Positions 29,646 through 37,783 of a stretch of DNA of 64,000 nucleotides are shown here, piece after piece. Position 1 is the first letter of the stretch, and each line of letters starts with the position of its first letter. The translations under genes and the position numbers were made by a program. The notes beneath the pieces are model-generated. The model was not told the DNA's origin. It did not search any database and saw only the letters and a program-made list of their open reading frames with translations. Source of the DNA: Georgenia satyanarayanai (GTDB lineage: Bacteria; Actinomycetota; Actinomycetes; Actinomycetales; Actinomycetaceae); assembly GCF_009193135.1 (NCBI RefSeq), contig NZ_VUKC01000008.1:62001-126000 (forward strand), in the 5' to 3' direction.

Positions 29646-30398
29646 TCAGGCGTGCGCCCGCCCGGCCTGTGCCTCGTGCTCGGCGTGCACCCGCGGGTCG
29701 GCCAGGCGCGGGTCGAGCGGGTCGACGCCGGCCGTGAGGTCGTCGAGGTAGCGGTGGTCGGCCGCGACGCGCCGTCGGGCCTCCGCGGCGTCGGCGACCC
29801 GCCCGTGCCCGGGCACGACGACGTCGGCGGCCACGCCCGCGAGCCGCTGGAGGGACCGGCGGTAGCCGTCCACGGCACCGGGGGCGTCGTCGAGCAGGGG
29901 CACCTCGACGTCGGAGAGCATGTCCCCGGCGAGGAGCACGCCCTCGCGCGGCAGGTGCAGGCTCGCGTGCCCGGGAGCGTGACCGGGGGTGGCGACGACG
30001 ACGGCCCGCAGGCCCGCCCACGGCAGCTCGGTCGTGTCAGCGGCCATGGCCGTCGTCCCGCCGACGACGTCCCACCGGTGGCCCGGGAGGTCACGTGCCG
30101 CCTGGGCGGCGAGCTCCTCGTCGGTGCACGCCGTGACCGCCGCCGGGGTGGCCCAGCGGGGCACGTCGGGCAGCGCCTCCGACCACAGCACGTGGTCCCA
30201 GTGGGGGTGGGTGGAGAAGGCGGCGGCGACGTGCCAGCCGCGCCCGGTCAGCTCCCGCTGGAGGGAGACGAGGTCCGCGGGCGTGAGGGCGGGGTCGACG
30301 AGGAGGCACGCGCCGTCGTCGTCCACGACGACGGTGGAGGTGGTGAGCCACGTGGGGGAGGTGGTGACCCAGACGCGCGCGGAGACCTGCTCGAGCAC
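29646..30398 (-). CDS. Metallo-beta-lactamase-fold hydrolase
   Basis: 250 residues. Metal motif THPHWDHVLW, later histidines in TPGHAPGHASL and the Asp in LLAGDMLSDVEVP match the MBL superfamily (glyoxalase II-like group). The GTG start at 30398 lies one base after the ppgK stop, indicating coupled translation. The physiological thioester or ester is unknown. Confidence 0.85.
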   Translation of the reverse strand: MLEQVSARVWVTTSPTWLTTSTVVVDDDGACLLVDPALTPADLVSLQRELTGRGWHVAAAFSTHPHWDHVLWSEALPDVPRWATPAAVTACTDEELAAQAARDLPGHRWDVVGGTTAMAADTTELPWAGLRAVVVATPGHAPGHASLHLPREGVLLAGDMLSDVEVPLLDDAPGAVDGYRRSLQRLAGVAADVVVPGHGRVADAAEARRRVAADHRYLDDLTAGVDPLDPRLADPRVHAEHEAQAGRAHA

Positions 30399-30399
30399 G

Positions 30400-31164
30400 T
30401 CAGCGGTGGTTCGCGGCGGCGAGCGCGGCGGCCCCGACGATGCCGGCCTGGTTGCGCAGCGCGGCCGGCACGATCGGTGCCTGGAGCTTCAGGAGCGGGA
30501 GGAACTGGTCGGACTTCTTGCTCACCCCGCCGCCCACGACGATGAGGTCGGGGGAGAAGAGCATCTCGATCGTCTCGAAGTAGCGCTGCAGGCGCTTGGC
30601 CCACTTGGCCCACGAGAGGTCCTCGCGCTCACGCGCGGAGTCGGCGGCGCGGCTCTCGGCGTCGTGCCCGTCGATCTCCAGGTGCCCGAGCTCGGTGTTG
30701 GGCACGAGGGTGCCGTTGACGATGAGCACCGAGCCGATGCCGGTGCCGAGCGTGGCGACGAAGACGACGCCGTCGACCCCCTTGGCGGCGCCGTACACGG
30801 CCTCGGCGTACCCGGCGGCGTCCGCGTCGTTGACGGCGACGACCCGGCGGCCGATCGCCTCGCTCATCAGCGCGGGGACGTCCACGCCCTGCCACGACTT
30901 GTGGAGGTTGGCGATGAACGGCACGACGCCGTGCTTGATCGGCGCCGGGAACGTCAGCCCGACCGGCACGTCCGGCGCGAGGTCGAAACCGGCGACGAGC
31001 TCCTCGACGACGGCGGCCACGGCCGCGGGCGTGGACTTGGCCGGGGTGGGGATGCGGACCCGGTCGGTGGTGAGCTCGCCGGCGGCGAGGTCGACGGGCG
31101 CGCCCTTGATCCCGGACCCGCCGATGTCGATGCCGAAGGCGGTGGGCGTGCTGGGCGTGGACAT
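30400..31164 (-). CDS. ppgK: Polyphosphate glucokinase
   Basis: 254-residue ROK-fold kinase that phosphorylates glucose with polyphosphate or ATP, typical of actinobacteria. Phosphate motif [11 protein letters not shown], catalytic Asp in [14 protein letters not shown], and the sugar-binding [11 protein letters not shown] are present. Length is normal for PpgK. It is followed without gap by the metallo-beta-lactamase gene. Confidence 0.94.
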   Translation of the reverse strand: MSTPSTPTAFGIDIGGSGIKGAPVDLAAGELTTDRVRIPTPAKSTPAAVAAVVEELVAGFDLAPDVPVGLTFPAPIKHGVVPFIANLHKSWQGVDVPALMSEAIGRRVVAVNDADAAGYAEAVYGAAKGVDGVVFVATLGTGIGSVLIVNGTLVPNTELGHLEIDGHDAESRAADSAREREDLSWAKWAKRLQRYFETIEMLFSPDLIVVGGGVSKKSDQFLPLLKLQAPIVPAALRNQAGIVGAAALAAANHR

Positions 31165-31220
31165 CTGGACGGCTCCGGTGGTCGGCGGCGTGAGGCGTCT
31201 GGGAGCCTACCGCCAGGCCG

Positions 31221-31700
31221 TCACGCCGGCTGGTCGAGGGAGGCCCGCCACGCGTCCAGCCCCTGCTGGACCTGCGCGTCCGTCCGGTCCTCCACCCGTG
31301 TCATGAGGGTCCACCGCACGCCGTAGGGGTCCTGGACCGAGGCGTAGCGGTCCCCGGTGACGGCGAAGTCGGCGGCCTCCTCGCGCACCCGTGCGCCGCG
31401 CTCGCGTGCCGCGGCGAGGGCTGCGTCGACGTCGGGGACGTAGACGGCGACCGAGAAGCGCGCGTCGTCGGAGCCCGGGTCGTTCGCGACGGCGTGGAAC
31501 TGCGGGTTGGGGTCCATGACGGTCATCCGCCCGTGGCCGAGGTCGAGCTCGCAGTGCCACACCGAGCCGTCCGGCCCGTCCATGCGGGTGGCGACCCGGG
31601 CGCCGAGGACGGCGCAGTAGAAGTCGACCGCCTCGCTCGCGGGGGAGACGACGACGAGGGGGCTGAGGGAGGTGTAGCCCTCGGGAAGGTGTGTGCTCAT
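31221..31700 (-). CDS. VOC protein (PhnB/glyoxalase-like)
   Basis: 159 residues with two VOC modules (SPLVVVSPASEAVDFYCAV, HGRMTVMDPNPQFHAV, SVAVYVPDVDAALAAARERG, VQDPYGVRWTLMTRVED). Divergent from an AraC-type regulator gene 27 bases away, which probably controls it. Substrate unknown. Confidence 0.85.
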   Translation of the reverse strand: MSTHLPEGYTSLSPLVVVSPASEAVDFYCAVLGARVATRMDGPDGSVWHCELDLGHGRMTVMDPNPQFHAVANDPGSDDARFSVAVYVPDVDAALAAARERGARVREEAADFAVTGDRYASVQDPYGVRWTLMTRVEDRTDAQVQQGLDAWRASLDQPA

Positions 31701-31714
31701 GTGCCCAGCCTGCC

Positions 31715-31720
31715 TAGAGT
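31715..31720 (+). promoter_or_regulatory. -10 hexamer TAGAGT, leaderless AraC gene
   Basis: TAGAGT ends seven bases before GTG 31728 in the very short divergent gap. Confidence 0.5.
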
Positions 31721-31727
31721 GCTGCGC

Positions 31728-32579
31728 GTGGGGCTTGAAGATCCGCGCCAGGGTGGCGAAGGAGCCGTGCTGTGGCCGGCGGCGGGCATGGACGTGTTCG
31801 ACACCGGGCGCCTGCCGCTGCCCGGCCCGCTCGGGGAGGTCGCCGCCTACTACTGGTGGGTGACGTGGCGCCGGGCGGAGCGTGTCCCGTTCCGTCAGCA
31901 GGTCCTCAGCCACCCGGTCACCCACCTCACGGTCGAGGCGGCCGAGGGCGGCGTGCTCCACGGCCTGCCGGTGCCCGCCGCGCTCGTCCACGGGCTCGTC
32001 ACCCGGGTCTTCACCGTCGACCTGCCCGTCGCCGGCCGGGTCGCCGGTCTGGCCTTCCACCCCGGCGGGCTCGCCGCGCTGCTCGGCCGCGGCGTCGCCG
32101 ACCTCACCGACACCGTCGTGCCGGCGCGGGAGGTGGTGGGCGACGTCGTCGGGCCCCTCGCCCGTGGCGTGCTCGCCGAGGACGACGACGCCGCCCGCCG
32201 CGACGTCGTCGTCGGCCACCTGTCCGAGGTGCTCGCGCCACGGCTCGACGCGGTCCGCGCGGACGAGGGCTACCGCACGGTGCGCGAGGCGGTGGCCCTC
32301 ATGCGGCGGCGGGAGCACGTGACGCTCGCGCCGGTGGCGGAGGAGCTGCACGTCTCGGTCCGCACGCTGCAGCGGCTCTTCGCCCGGTACGTCGGCGCCT
32401 CCCCGCTGTGGGTGCTGCGCCGCCACCGGCTGCAGGACGCGGTGGCCGCGCTCGACGCCGGGCAGGGGCCGGACCTCGCGGCGCTCGCGGCGGACCTCGG
32501 CTTCGCCGACCACGCCCACCTCACGCGCGCCTTCACCGCCGTCGTCGGCGTCCCGCCCTCGCGCTACCGCAGCGGGTAG
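31728..32579 (+). CDS. AraC-family transcriptional regulator
   Basis: 283 residues. The C-terminal 100 residues carry two helix-turn-helix motifs (APVAEELHVSVRTLQRLF, ALAADLGFADHAHLTRAF) and the closing VVGVPPSRYR. The N-terminal part is a DUF6597-like sensor (LPGPLGEVAAYYWWVTW). GTG 31728 is chosen because the -10 hexamer leaves no room for an earlier start. The divergent VOC gene is its likely target. Confidence 0.9.
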   Translation: MGLEDPRQGGEGAVLWPAAGMDVFDTGRLPLPGPLGEVAAYYWWVTWRRAERVPFRQQVLSHPVTHLTVEAAEGGVLHGLPVPAALVHGLVTRVFTVDLPVAGRVAGLAFHPGGLAALLGRGVADLTDTVVPAREVVGDVVGPLARGVLAEDDDAARRDVVVGHLSEVLAPRLDAVRADEGYRTVREAVALMRRREHVTLAPVAEELHVSVRTLQRLFARYVGASPLWVLRRHRLQDAVAALDAGQGPDLAALAADLGFADHAHLTRAFTAVVGVPPSRYRSG

Positions 32580-32580
32580 C

Positions 32581-32665
32581 CCTCCTCGCCGAGTACGCAC
32601 ATACGGCCACGACGGCGCCCGCCTGGGGGCCGCCCGGTGACCATAGGTGCGTACTCGCGAGGAGG
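32581..32665. repeat. Palindromic element, copy 2, acting between converging genes
   Basis: The core (32591-32656) repeats the element at 20207-20272: left arm GAGTACGCACATACGGCCAC, 26-base centre, right arm pairing 17 of 20. Here the stem is extended by CCTCCTCG / CGAGGAGG on the outside, making a hairpin of nearly 30 bp between the araC and map stops. Confidence 0.85.
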
Positions 32666-32668
32666 TGA

Positions 32669-33541
32669 TTACGGGAGGGTGAGGATCTCCGCGCCGTCGT
32701 CCGTCACGAGGACCATGTGCTCGAACTGGGCGGTGCGGCCGCGGTCGGTGGTGACGGCGGTCCACCCGTCGTCCCACAGGTCCCACTCGGGGGAGCCGAG
32801 GGTGAGCATCGGCTCGATGGTGAAGACCATGCCCGGCTCGATGACCTCGTTGTGCTCGGGGGCGGCGTCGTAGTGGGGGACGATGAGCCCGGAGTGGAAC
32901 GCGCGGCCCACGCCGTGGCCGGTGAACTCGCGGACCACCCCGTAGTCGAAGCGCTTGGCGTAGGCCTCGATGACGCGGCCGACGACGTTGATCTCGCGGC
33001 CGGGCTTGACGGCCCGGATGCCCCGCTCCATCGCCTTGCGGGTCCGCTCGACGAGCAGGCGGGACTCCTCGTCGACGTCGCCGACGAGGAACGTGGCGCT
33101 GTTGTCACCGTGGACGCCCTCGCGGAAGAGGGTGATGTCGACGTTGACGATGTCCCCGTCCGACAGGACGGTGCTGTCCGGGATGCCGTGGCACACGACC
33201 TCGTTGACCGAGGTGCACAGCCCCTTGGGGAAGCCGCGGTAGCCGAGGGAGGAGGGGTAGGCACCGTGCTCGAGGGCGAACTCGTGGCCGATGAGGTCCA
33301 GCTCGTCGGTGGTGATGCCGGGGCGGACGGCGGCGCCGACGTGCTGGAGCGCCTGGGCCGCGAGGCGGGCGGTGCGCCGGATGCGCGCGATCGTCTCGGC
33401 GTCGTTGACCTCGCTGCCGGTGAAGGGCTGCGGCTCGGGCCTGTCGACGTACTCGGGGTACTCGATCGAGGTGGGGACCGGGCGCCGCGGGGAGATCGAT
33501 CCGGGTGTCAGGGTGCCCAGCGGGGCGCGATCGGCAAGCAT
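32669..33541 (-). CDS. map: Methionine aminopeptidase type I
   Basis: 290-residue metalloprotease removing N-terminal Met from new proteins. Metal ligands: Asp in VNVDITLF, Asp in HGDNSATF, His in TGHGVGR, Glu in TIEPMLTL, Glu in QFEHMVLV. The roughly 40-residue N-terminal extension (PVPTSIEYPEYVDRPEP) is typical of the actinobacterial MapB type. TAGACT six bases before the ATG suggests a leaderless mRNA. Confidence 0.95.
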   Translation of the reverse strand: MLADRAPLGTLTPGSISPRRPVPTSIEYPEYVDRPEPQPFTGSEVNDAETIARIRRTARLAAQALQHVGAAVRPGITTDELDLIGHEFALEHGAYPSSLGYRGFPKGLCTSVNEVVCHGIPDSTVLSDGDIVNVDITLFREGVHGDNSATFLVGDVDEESRLLVERTRKAMERGIRAVKPGREINVVGRVIEAYAKRFDYGVVREFTGHGVGRAFHSGLIVPHYDAAPEHNEVIEPGMVFTIEPMLTLGSPEWDLWDDGWTAVTTDRGRTAQFEHMVLVTDDGAEILTLP

Positions 33542-33547
33542 GGGACG

Positions 33548-33553
33548 AGTCTA
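33548..33553 (-). promoter_or_regulatory. -10 hexamer TAGACT, leaderless map
   Basis: Minus-strand TAGACT ends six bases before ATG 33541. Confidence 0.55.
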
Positions 33554-33578
33554 CGTACGGCCCGACGAAGGAGGCGCC

Positions 33579-33827
33579 ATGGCCAGTGTCAACGAGCCCG
33601 CGGAGGACCGCGAGGACCGCATCGAGCAGGTGACCAAGCCCCACGACCTCGGGGAGTTCTACCTCAACACCCGCACCGGGGAGATCGAGGAGGGCAAGGT
33701 GTCCGGCTCGCTCAACCGGATGGGCCCCTACCCCTCGCGCGAGGATGCGGCCGAGGCCTACGAGCGGGCCGCGGACCGCAACGAGGCCTGGGACGAGGCG
33801 GACAAGGCGTGGCGGGACGAGGACTGA
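33579..33827 (+). CDS. Small conserved acidic protein divergent from map
   Basis: 82 residues, strongly acidic. The middle KPHDLGEFYLNTRTGEIEEG followed by SLNRMGPYPSREDAAEAYE recalls a short conserved actinobacterial family with an SPOR-like beta-alpha pattern. GAAGGAG lies before ATG 33579, so unlike map it uses a normal ribosome site. Only 37 bases separate the two start codons. Function unknown. Confidence 0.78.
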   Translation: MASVNEPAEDREDRIEQVTKPHDLGEFYLNTRTGEIEEGKVSGSLNRMGPYPSREDAAEAYERAADRNEAWDEADKAWRDED

Positions 33828-33844
33828 CACCCGTCCCCACCCGC

Positions 33845-33875
33845 TGAGCTCCCCGGTCCTCGGCCGGGGAGCTCA
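33845..33875. terminator. Bidirectional hairpin terminator
   Basis: Perfect 12-base arms (TGAGCTCCCCGG) with a 7-base loop between converging genes, ending 10 bases before the panB stop. Confidence 0.8.
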
Positions 33876-33884
33876 CGTCTGCCG

Positions 33885-34748
33885 CTACTCGGCGAAGGTG
33901 TGCTCCGGCCCGGGGAAGGTGCGCTCGCGCACGGCCCCGGCGTAGGTGCGGGTCGCGGTGTACAGCGCCGCCCCGACGTCCCCGAACTTGCGGGCGAAGC
34001 GCGGCGCCCAGGCGGTCATGCCGGCCATGTCGGTCCACACGAGCACCTGGCCGTCGCAGCCCGGTCCCGCGCCGATCCCGATCGTGGGGATGTGGAGCAC
34101 CTCGGTGGCGCGCTCGGCCACCGGGGCGGGCACCATCTCGAGGACGACGGCGACGGCGCCGGCGTCCTGGAGCGCGACGGCGTCCTGGACGAGCCGCTCG
34201 GCGGCCTCGTCCCCGCGGCCCTGCACGCGCGCCCCGCCGAGGCTGTTCTCCGACTGCGGGGTGAAGCCGAGGTGGCCGACGACGGGGATCCCGGACTGGG
34301 ACAGCAGCCGCACGTGCTCGGCGACCCGCTCCCCGCCCTCGAGCTTGACGGCGTGCACCCCGCCCTCCTTGAGCATGCGCACGGCGGAGGCGAAGGCATG
34401 CTGCGGGGAGGCCTCGTAGGAGCCGAAGGGCAGGTCGGCGACGACCATCGCGCGGTGCGCGGCACCGGTGACGGCGCGCGCGGCGGGGATCATCTCGTCC
34501 AGCGTCACGGGGATGGTCCCGTGCAGACCGAGCATGGTGTTCCCGATCGAGTCCCCGACGAGGAGCATGTCGATGCCGGCCTCGTCGAAGATCCGCCCGG
34601 TGACGGCGTCGTAGGCAGTGAGCATGGTGATCGGCTCACCGCGCTCCTTCATCTGCGCGAGGTGGTGGACACGCACCCGCTTGGGCACGGGAACACCGCC
34701 CGGCGCGCCGCTCGCCGCGGGGGTGGAGGCTGGGGTCTGCTCGCTCAT
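33885..34748 (-). CDS. panB: Ketopantoate hydroxymethyltransferase (PanB)
   Basis: 287 residues; first committed enzyme of pantothenate and CoA synthesis, adding a hydroxymethyl group from methylene-THF to alpha-ketoisovalerate. Family motifs MLTAYDAVTGRIFDEAG, LVGDSIGNTMLG, VKLEGG, GHLGFTPQS and VLEMVP are present. The N-terminus has an Ala/Pro-rich extension. GGAGA lies upstream of ATG 34748. No panC or panD nearby. Confidence 0.95.
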   Translation of the reverse strand: MSEQTPASTPAASGAPGGVPVPKRVRVHHLAQMKERGEPITMLTAYDAVTGRIFDEAGIDMLLVGDSIGNTMLGLHGTIPVTLDEMIPAARAVTGAAHRAMVVADLPFGSYEASPQHAFASAVRMLKEGGVHAVKLEGGERVAEHVRLLSQSGIPVVGHLGFTPQSENSLGGARVQGRGDEAAERLVQDAVALQDAGAVAVVLEMVPAPVAERATEVLHIPTIGIGAGPGCDGQVLVWTDMAGMTAWAPRFARKFGDVGAALYTATRTYAGAVRERTFPGPEHTFAE

Positions 34749-34833
34749 CGTCGTTCGTTCTCCAGGAGGGTGTACCGGTGCCCCGACCCTACGCGCCTCG
34801 CCCACGCGCGGCGCCACGCCGGGGTGGCCGCGG

Positions 34834-35229
34834 TCAGCCCGCGGTGAGCGGACCCGGGTCGTCGGGGACGTCGACGGCGTGCTCGAGCAGGGCGAGACGG
34901 TCGACCACCTCCAGCGCCCGCTCGTGCGTCGCGGCGAGCACGACGGGGGCCGCCAGCCCGGCCCGGTAGGACTGCAGCCAGCGGGCGGCCAGGACGCACC
35001 AGCGCATGCCGGGCTCGAGCCCGGGGAAGGCCAGCTCCGGGCGCGCCGAGACGAGGTCGTTGCCCAGGCGCCGCTGGTGGTCGAGGAACTCGGCGGTGAC
35101 GACGACGCACACGCTGTGACCACCGGGGTGCCCGGCGCTCGGCACACAGCTGCCCGTCCGGTAGAACCCGGTCATCGGGTCCGTCCCGCACTCCTCGAGC
35201 GGTCCGCCCAGGACGTTGCGCTCGCTCAT
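34834..35229 (-). CDS. DUF2237 family protein
   Basis: 131 residues. NVLGGPLEECGTDPMTGFYR and ELAFPGLEPGMRWCVLAARW are diagnostic of DUF2237, a small family of unknown function with conserved cysteines and histidines. CATCAT six bases before the ATG may be a weak leaderless promoter. Same strand as panB, 85 bases upstream of it. Confidence 0.85.
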   Translation of the reverse strand: MSERNVLGGPLEECGTDPMTGFYRTGSCVPSAGHPGGHSVCVVVTAEFLDHQRRLGNDLVSARPELAFPGLEPGMRWCVLAARWLQSYRAGLAAPVVLAATHERALEVVDRLALLEHAVDVPDDPGPLTAG

Positions 35230-35332
35230 GGCTCGATGATGGCAGGGCCGCGGTCTGCGGGCGCGGCTCTCAACCCCGCGCCTCCTGTGCCAGGATCACC
35301 CTGGAACTGGCCGACCGTCGAAGGAGACCTCC

Positions 35333-36103
35333 ATGCCCGTCCTCACCGACCTGCTCGCCGCGCTGCGGACCGGCACCGTGGAGGTCGTCGACCTCACCGC
35401 GCCGCTCACCTCGCAGACGCCGATCCTCGAGCTGCCCGAGCAGTTCGGGCAGACGGCGCGGTTCGAGCTCGAGGAGATCTCGCGCTACGACGACCGCGGG
35501 CCGGCCTGGTACTGGAACAACTTCCGCACCGGCGAGCACACCGGTACCCACTTCGACGCCCCCAACCACTGGGCGAGCGGCCGGGACCTCGCCGACATCG
35601 CCTCGGTGCCGGTGGGGGCCCTCGTCGCCCCCGCCGTCGTCCTCGACGTCACCGCGCAGGTGGCCGCGGACCCGGACTTCCTCATCGAGCGCGAGCACAT
35701 CGACGCCCTCGTCGCCGAGCACGGCCCGCTGCCCGAGGGCGGCTGGCTGCTGTGCCGCACCGGCTGGTCGGCCCGCACGAGCCAGGAGGACATGATCAAC
35801 CGCGCCGACGACGGCCCGCACAGCCCCGGCATGTCCGTCGAGGCGGCGCGGTGGGTCGCCGAGGAGAGCCCGCTGCACGGCATCGGCGTGGAGACCGTCG
35901 GCACCGATGCGGGTGCCGCGGGCGGGTTCGACCCGCTCTTCCCGTGCCACCACTTCCTCCTCGGCAACGGCAAGTACGGGCTCTCCCAGCTGCGCAACCT
36001 CGACCGGCTGCCGGTCACCGGCGCGCTCGTCGTCGCCTCGCCGCTCAAGATCGAGGGCGGCTCCGGGTCTCCCACGCGCGTCCTCGCGCTCGTCGAGCAC
36101 TAG
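35333..36103 (+). CDS. Cyclase family metal hydrolase (isatin hydrolase / kynurenine formamidase-like)
   Basis: 256 residues. The metal-binding signature HTGTHFDAPNHW (about residues 65-76) defines the cyclase family, whose members hydrolyse ring amides or formamides (isatin hydrolase, kynurenine formamidase) using Mn or Zn. The C-terminal VETVGTDAGAAGGFDP and PCHHFLLGNGKYG are also family features. It is followed by the ThDP enzyme gene two bases after its stop, so the two proteins should act in the same pathway. AAGGAG precedes the ATG. Confidence 0.88.
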   Translation: MPVLTDLLAALRTGTVEVVDLTAPLTSQTPILELPEQFGQTARFELEEISRYDDRGPAWYWNNFRTGEHTGTHFDAPNHWASGRDLADIASVPVGALVAPAVVLDVTAQVAADPDFLIEREHIDALVAEHGPLPEGGWLLCRTGWSARTSQEDMINRADDGPHSPGMSVEAARWVAEESPLHGIGVETVGTDAGAAGGFDPLFPCHHFLLGNGKYGLSQLRNLDRLPVTGALVVASPLKIEGGSGSPTRVLALVEH

Positions 36104-36105
36104 AC

Positions 36106-37737
36106 GTGGTCCGGGTAGCGGAGGTCGTGGGCCGCACGCTGGTGGCCTGCGGGGTCGACCACGTCTTCGGCGTCGTCGGCTCGGGCAACTTCCACGTCAC
36201 GGGCGCGATGATCGACGCCGGCGCGCGGTTCGTCGCCGCCCGGCACGAGGGCGGGGCCGCCACGATGGCCGACGGCTACGCGCGCACGGCCGGCGCGCCG
36301 GCGGCCCTCACCGTCCACCAGGGCTGCGGGCTGACGAACGCGCTCACCGGCATCGCCGAGGCCGCCAAGTCCCGCACCCCCCTGGTCGTCCTCGCCCCGG
36401 AGGCGGTGACGCTCACGTCGAACTTCCACGTCGACCAGGAGGCCCTGGCCTACGCGGTCGGCGCGGTCCCGCTGCGCATCACCGATGCCGCCACCGCGGC
36501 CGAGGAGACGGCCGCCGCCGTCGCCATGGCGTGTGCCGAGCGCCGCACCGTCGTCCTCAACCTGCCCCTCGACGTCCTCGACGCCGAGGTCGAGGACGTC
36601 CCGCTGCCCGCCCCGACCGTCCCGTCGCCCGCCCGTGCCGTCGCCCAGGGCGACCTCCAGCGCCTCACCGCCGCCGTGCGGGCCGCACGCCGGCCCGTGT
36701 TCGTCGCCGGCCGCGGCGCCAGATCCGCCCCGGCCCGTGAGGCGCTCGTCGCGCTCGCCGACACGTGCGGCGCGCTGCTGGCGACCTCCGCCGTCGCCAA
36801 GGGGCTCTTCCACGACGAGCCCTGGTCGCTCGACGTCTCCGGCGGCTTCTCCTCCCCGCTCGCCGCCGAGCTCATCGCCGGCGCCGACCTCGTCGTCGGG
36901 TGGGGCTGCGCGCTGAACATGTGGACGATGCGCCACGGCCGCCTCGTCGGGGAGGGCGCGACCGTCGTCCAGGTCGACGACACCCCCGAGGCGCTCGGGC
37001 TGCACCGGAAGCTGAGCTTCGGCGTCGTCGGGGACGTCGCGGCCACCGCCCGCGGCGTCGACCGCCTCCTCGGCAGCGAGCGCGCCGTCGGCTACCGCAG
37101 CGAGGAGGTGCGTGAGCGTCTCGGGCGCGAGCTGCGGTGGCGCGACGTCCCGTACACCGACACCTCCGACGGGGGGCGCATCGACCCCCGCACCCTCACC
37201 GCCGCGCTGGACGACCTCCTCCCGCGCGAGCGTGTCGTCGCCGTCGACTCCGGCAACTTCATGGGCTACCCGGCGATGTTCCTCGAGGTCCCCGACGAGC
37301 AGGGCTTCTGCTTCACCCAGGCCTTCCAGTCCATCGGCCTGGGCCTGGCGACGGCGATCGGCGCCGCCCTCGCGCGCCCGGACCGGCTGCCCGTCGCGGC
37401 CCTCGGGGACGGCGGCGCGCTCATGGGCGCCGCCGAGCTCGACACGGTGCGCCGCCTGGGGCTGCCGATGGTCGTCGTCGTCTACAACGACGACGCCTAC
37501 GGCGCCGAGGTCCACCACTTCACCGGCGAGGACCACGCGACGGTGACCTTCCCGCCCACCGACATCGCCGCCGTCGGCGCCGGCTACGGCTTCGCGGGGG
37601 TGACGGTGCGCGAGGTGGGCGACCTCGAGGAGGTCCGCGCGTGGCTCGACGGCCCGCGGGACCGGCCGCTGCTCATCGACGCGAAGGTCGTCGCCGACGA
37701 GCCCGCGTGGTGGCTGGCGGAGGCCTTCGGCCACTGA
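36106..37737 (+). CDS. ThDP-dependent enzyme (acetolactate synthase / decarboxylase-like)
   Basis: 543 residues with the three ThDP domains. N-terminal Glu in AARHEGGAATMADGYAR, the glutamine loop VHQGCGLTNA, and the cofactor motif GDGGALMGAAELDTVRRL ending in VVYNDDAYGAE are intact. The group includes acetolactate synthase, benzoylformate decarboxylase and oxalyl-CoA decarboxylase, and sequence alone does not decide between them. GTG 36106 lies two bases after the cyclase stop. A 2-oxo acid decarboxylase acting on the product of the cyclase would fit the context. Confidence 0.88.
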   Translation: MVRVAEVVGRTLVACGVDHVFGVVGSGNFHVTGAMIDAGARFVAARHEGGAATMADGYARTAGAPAALTVHQGCGLTNALTGIAEAAKSRTPLVVLAPEAVTLTSNFHVDQEALAYAVGAVPLRITDAATAAEETAAAVAMACAERRTVVLNLPLDVLDAEVEDVPLPAPTVPSPARAVAQGDLQRLTAAVRAARRPVFVAGRGARSAPAREALVALADTCGALLATSAVAKGLFHDEPWSLDVSGGFSSPLAAELIAGADLVVGWGCALNMWTMRHGRLVGEGATVVQVDDTPEALGLHRKLSFGVVGDVAATARGVDRLLGSERAVGYRSEEVRERLGRELRWRDVPYTDTSDGGRIDPRTLTAALDDLLPRERVVAVDSGNFMGYPAMFLEVPDEQGFCFTQAFQSIGLGLATAIGAALARPDRLPVAALGDGGALMGAAELDTVRRLGLPMVVVVYNDDAYGAEVHHFTGEDHATVTFPPTDIAAVGAGYGFAGVTVREVGDLEEVRAWLDGPRDRPLLIDAKVVADEPAWWLAEAFGH

Positions 37738-37783
37738 GGTGCGCCGTGGGACGATGAGCCCACCCACGTCAGCAGGAGGACCG

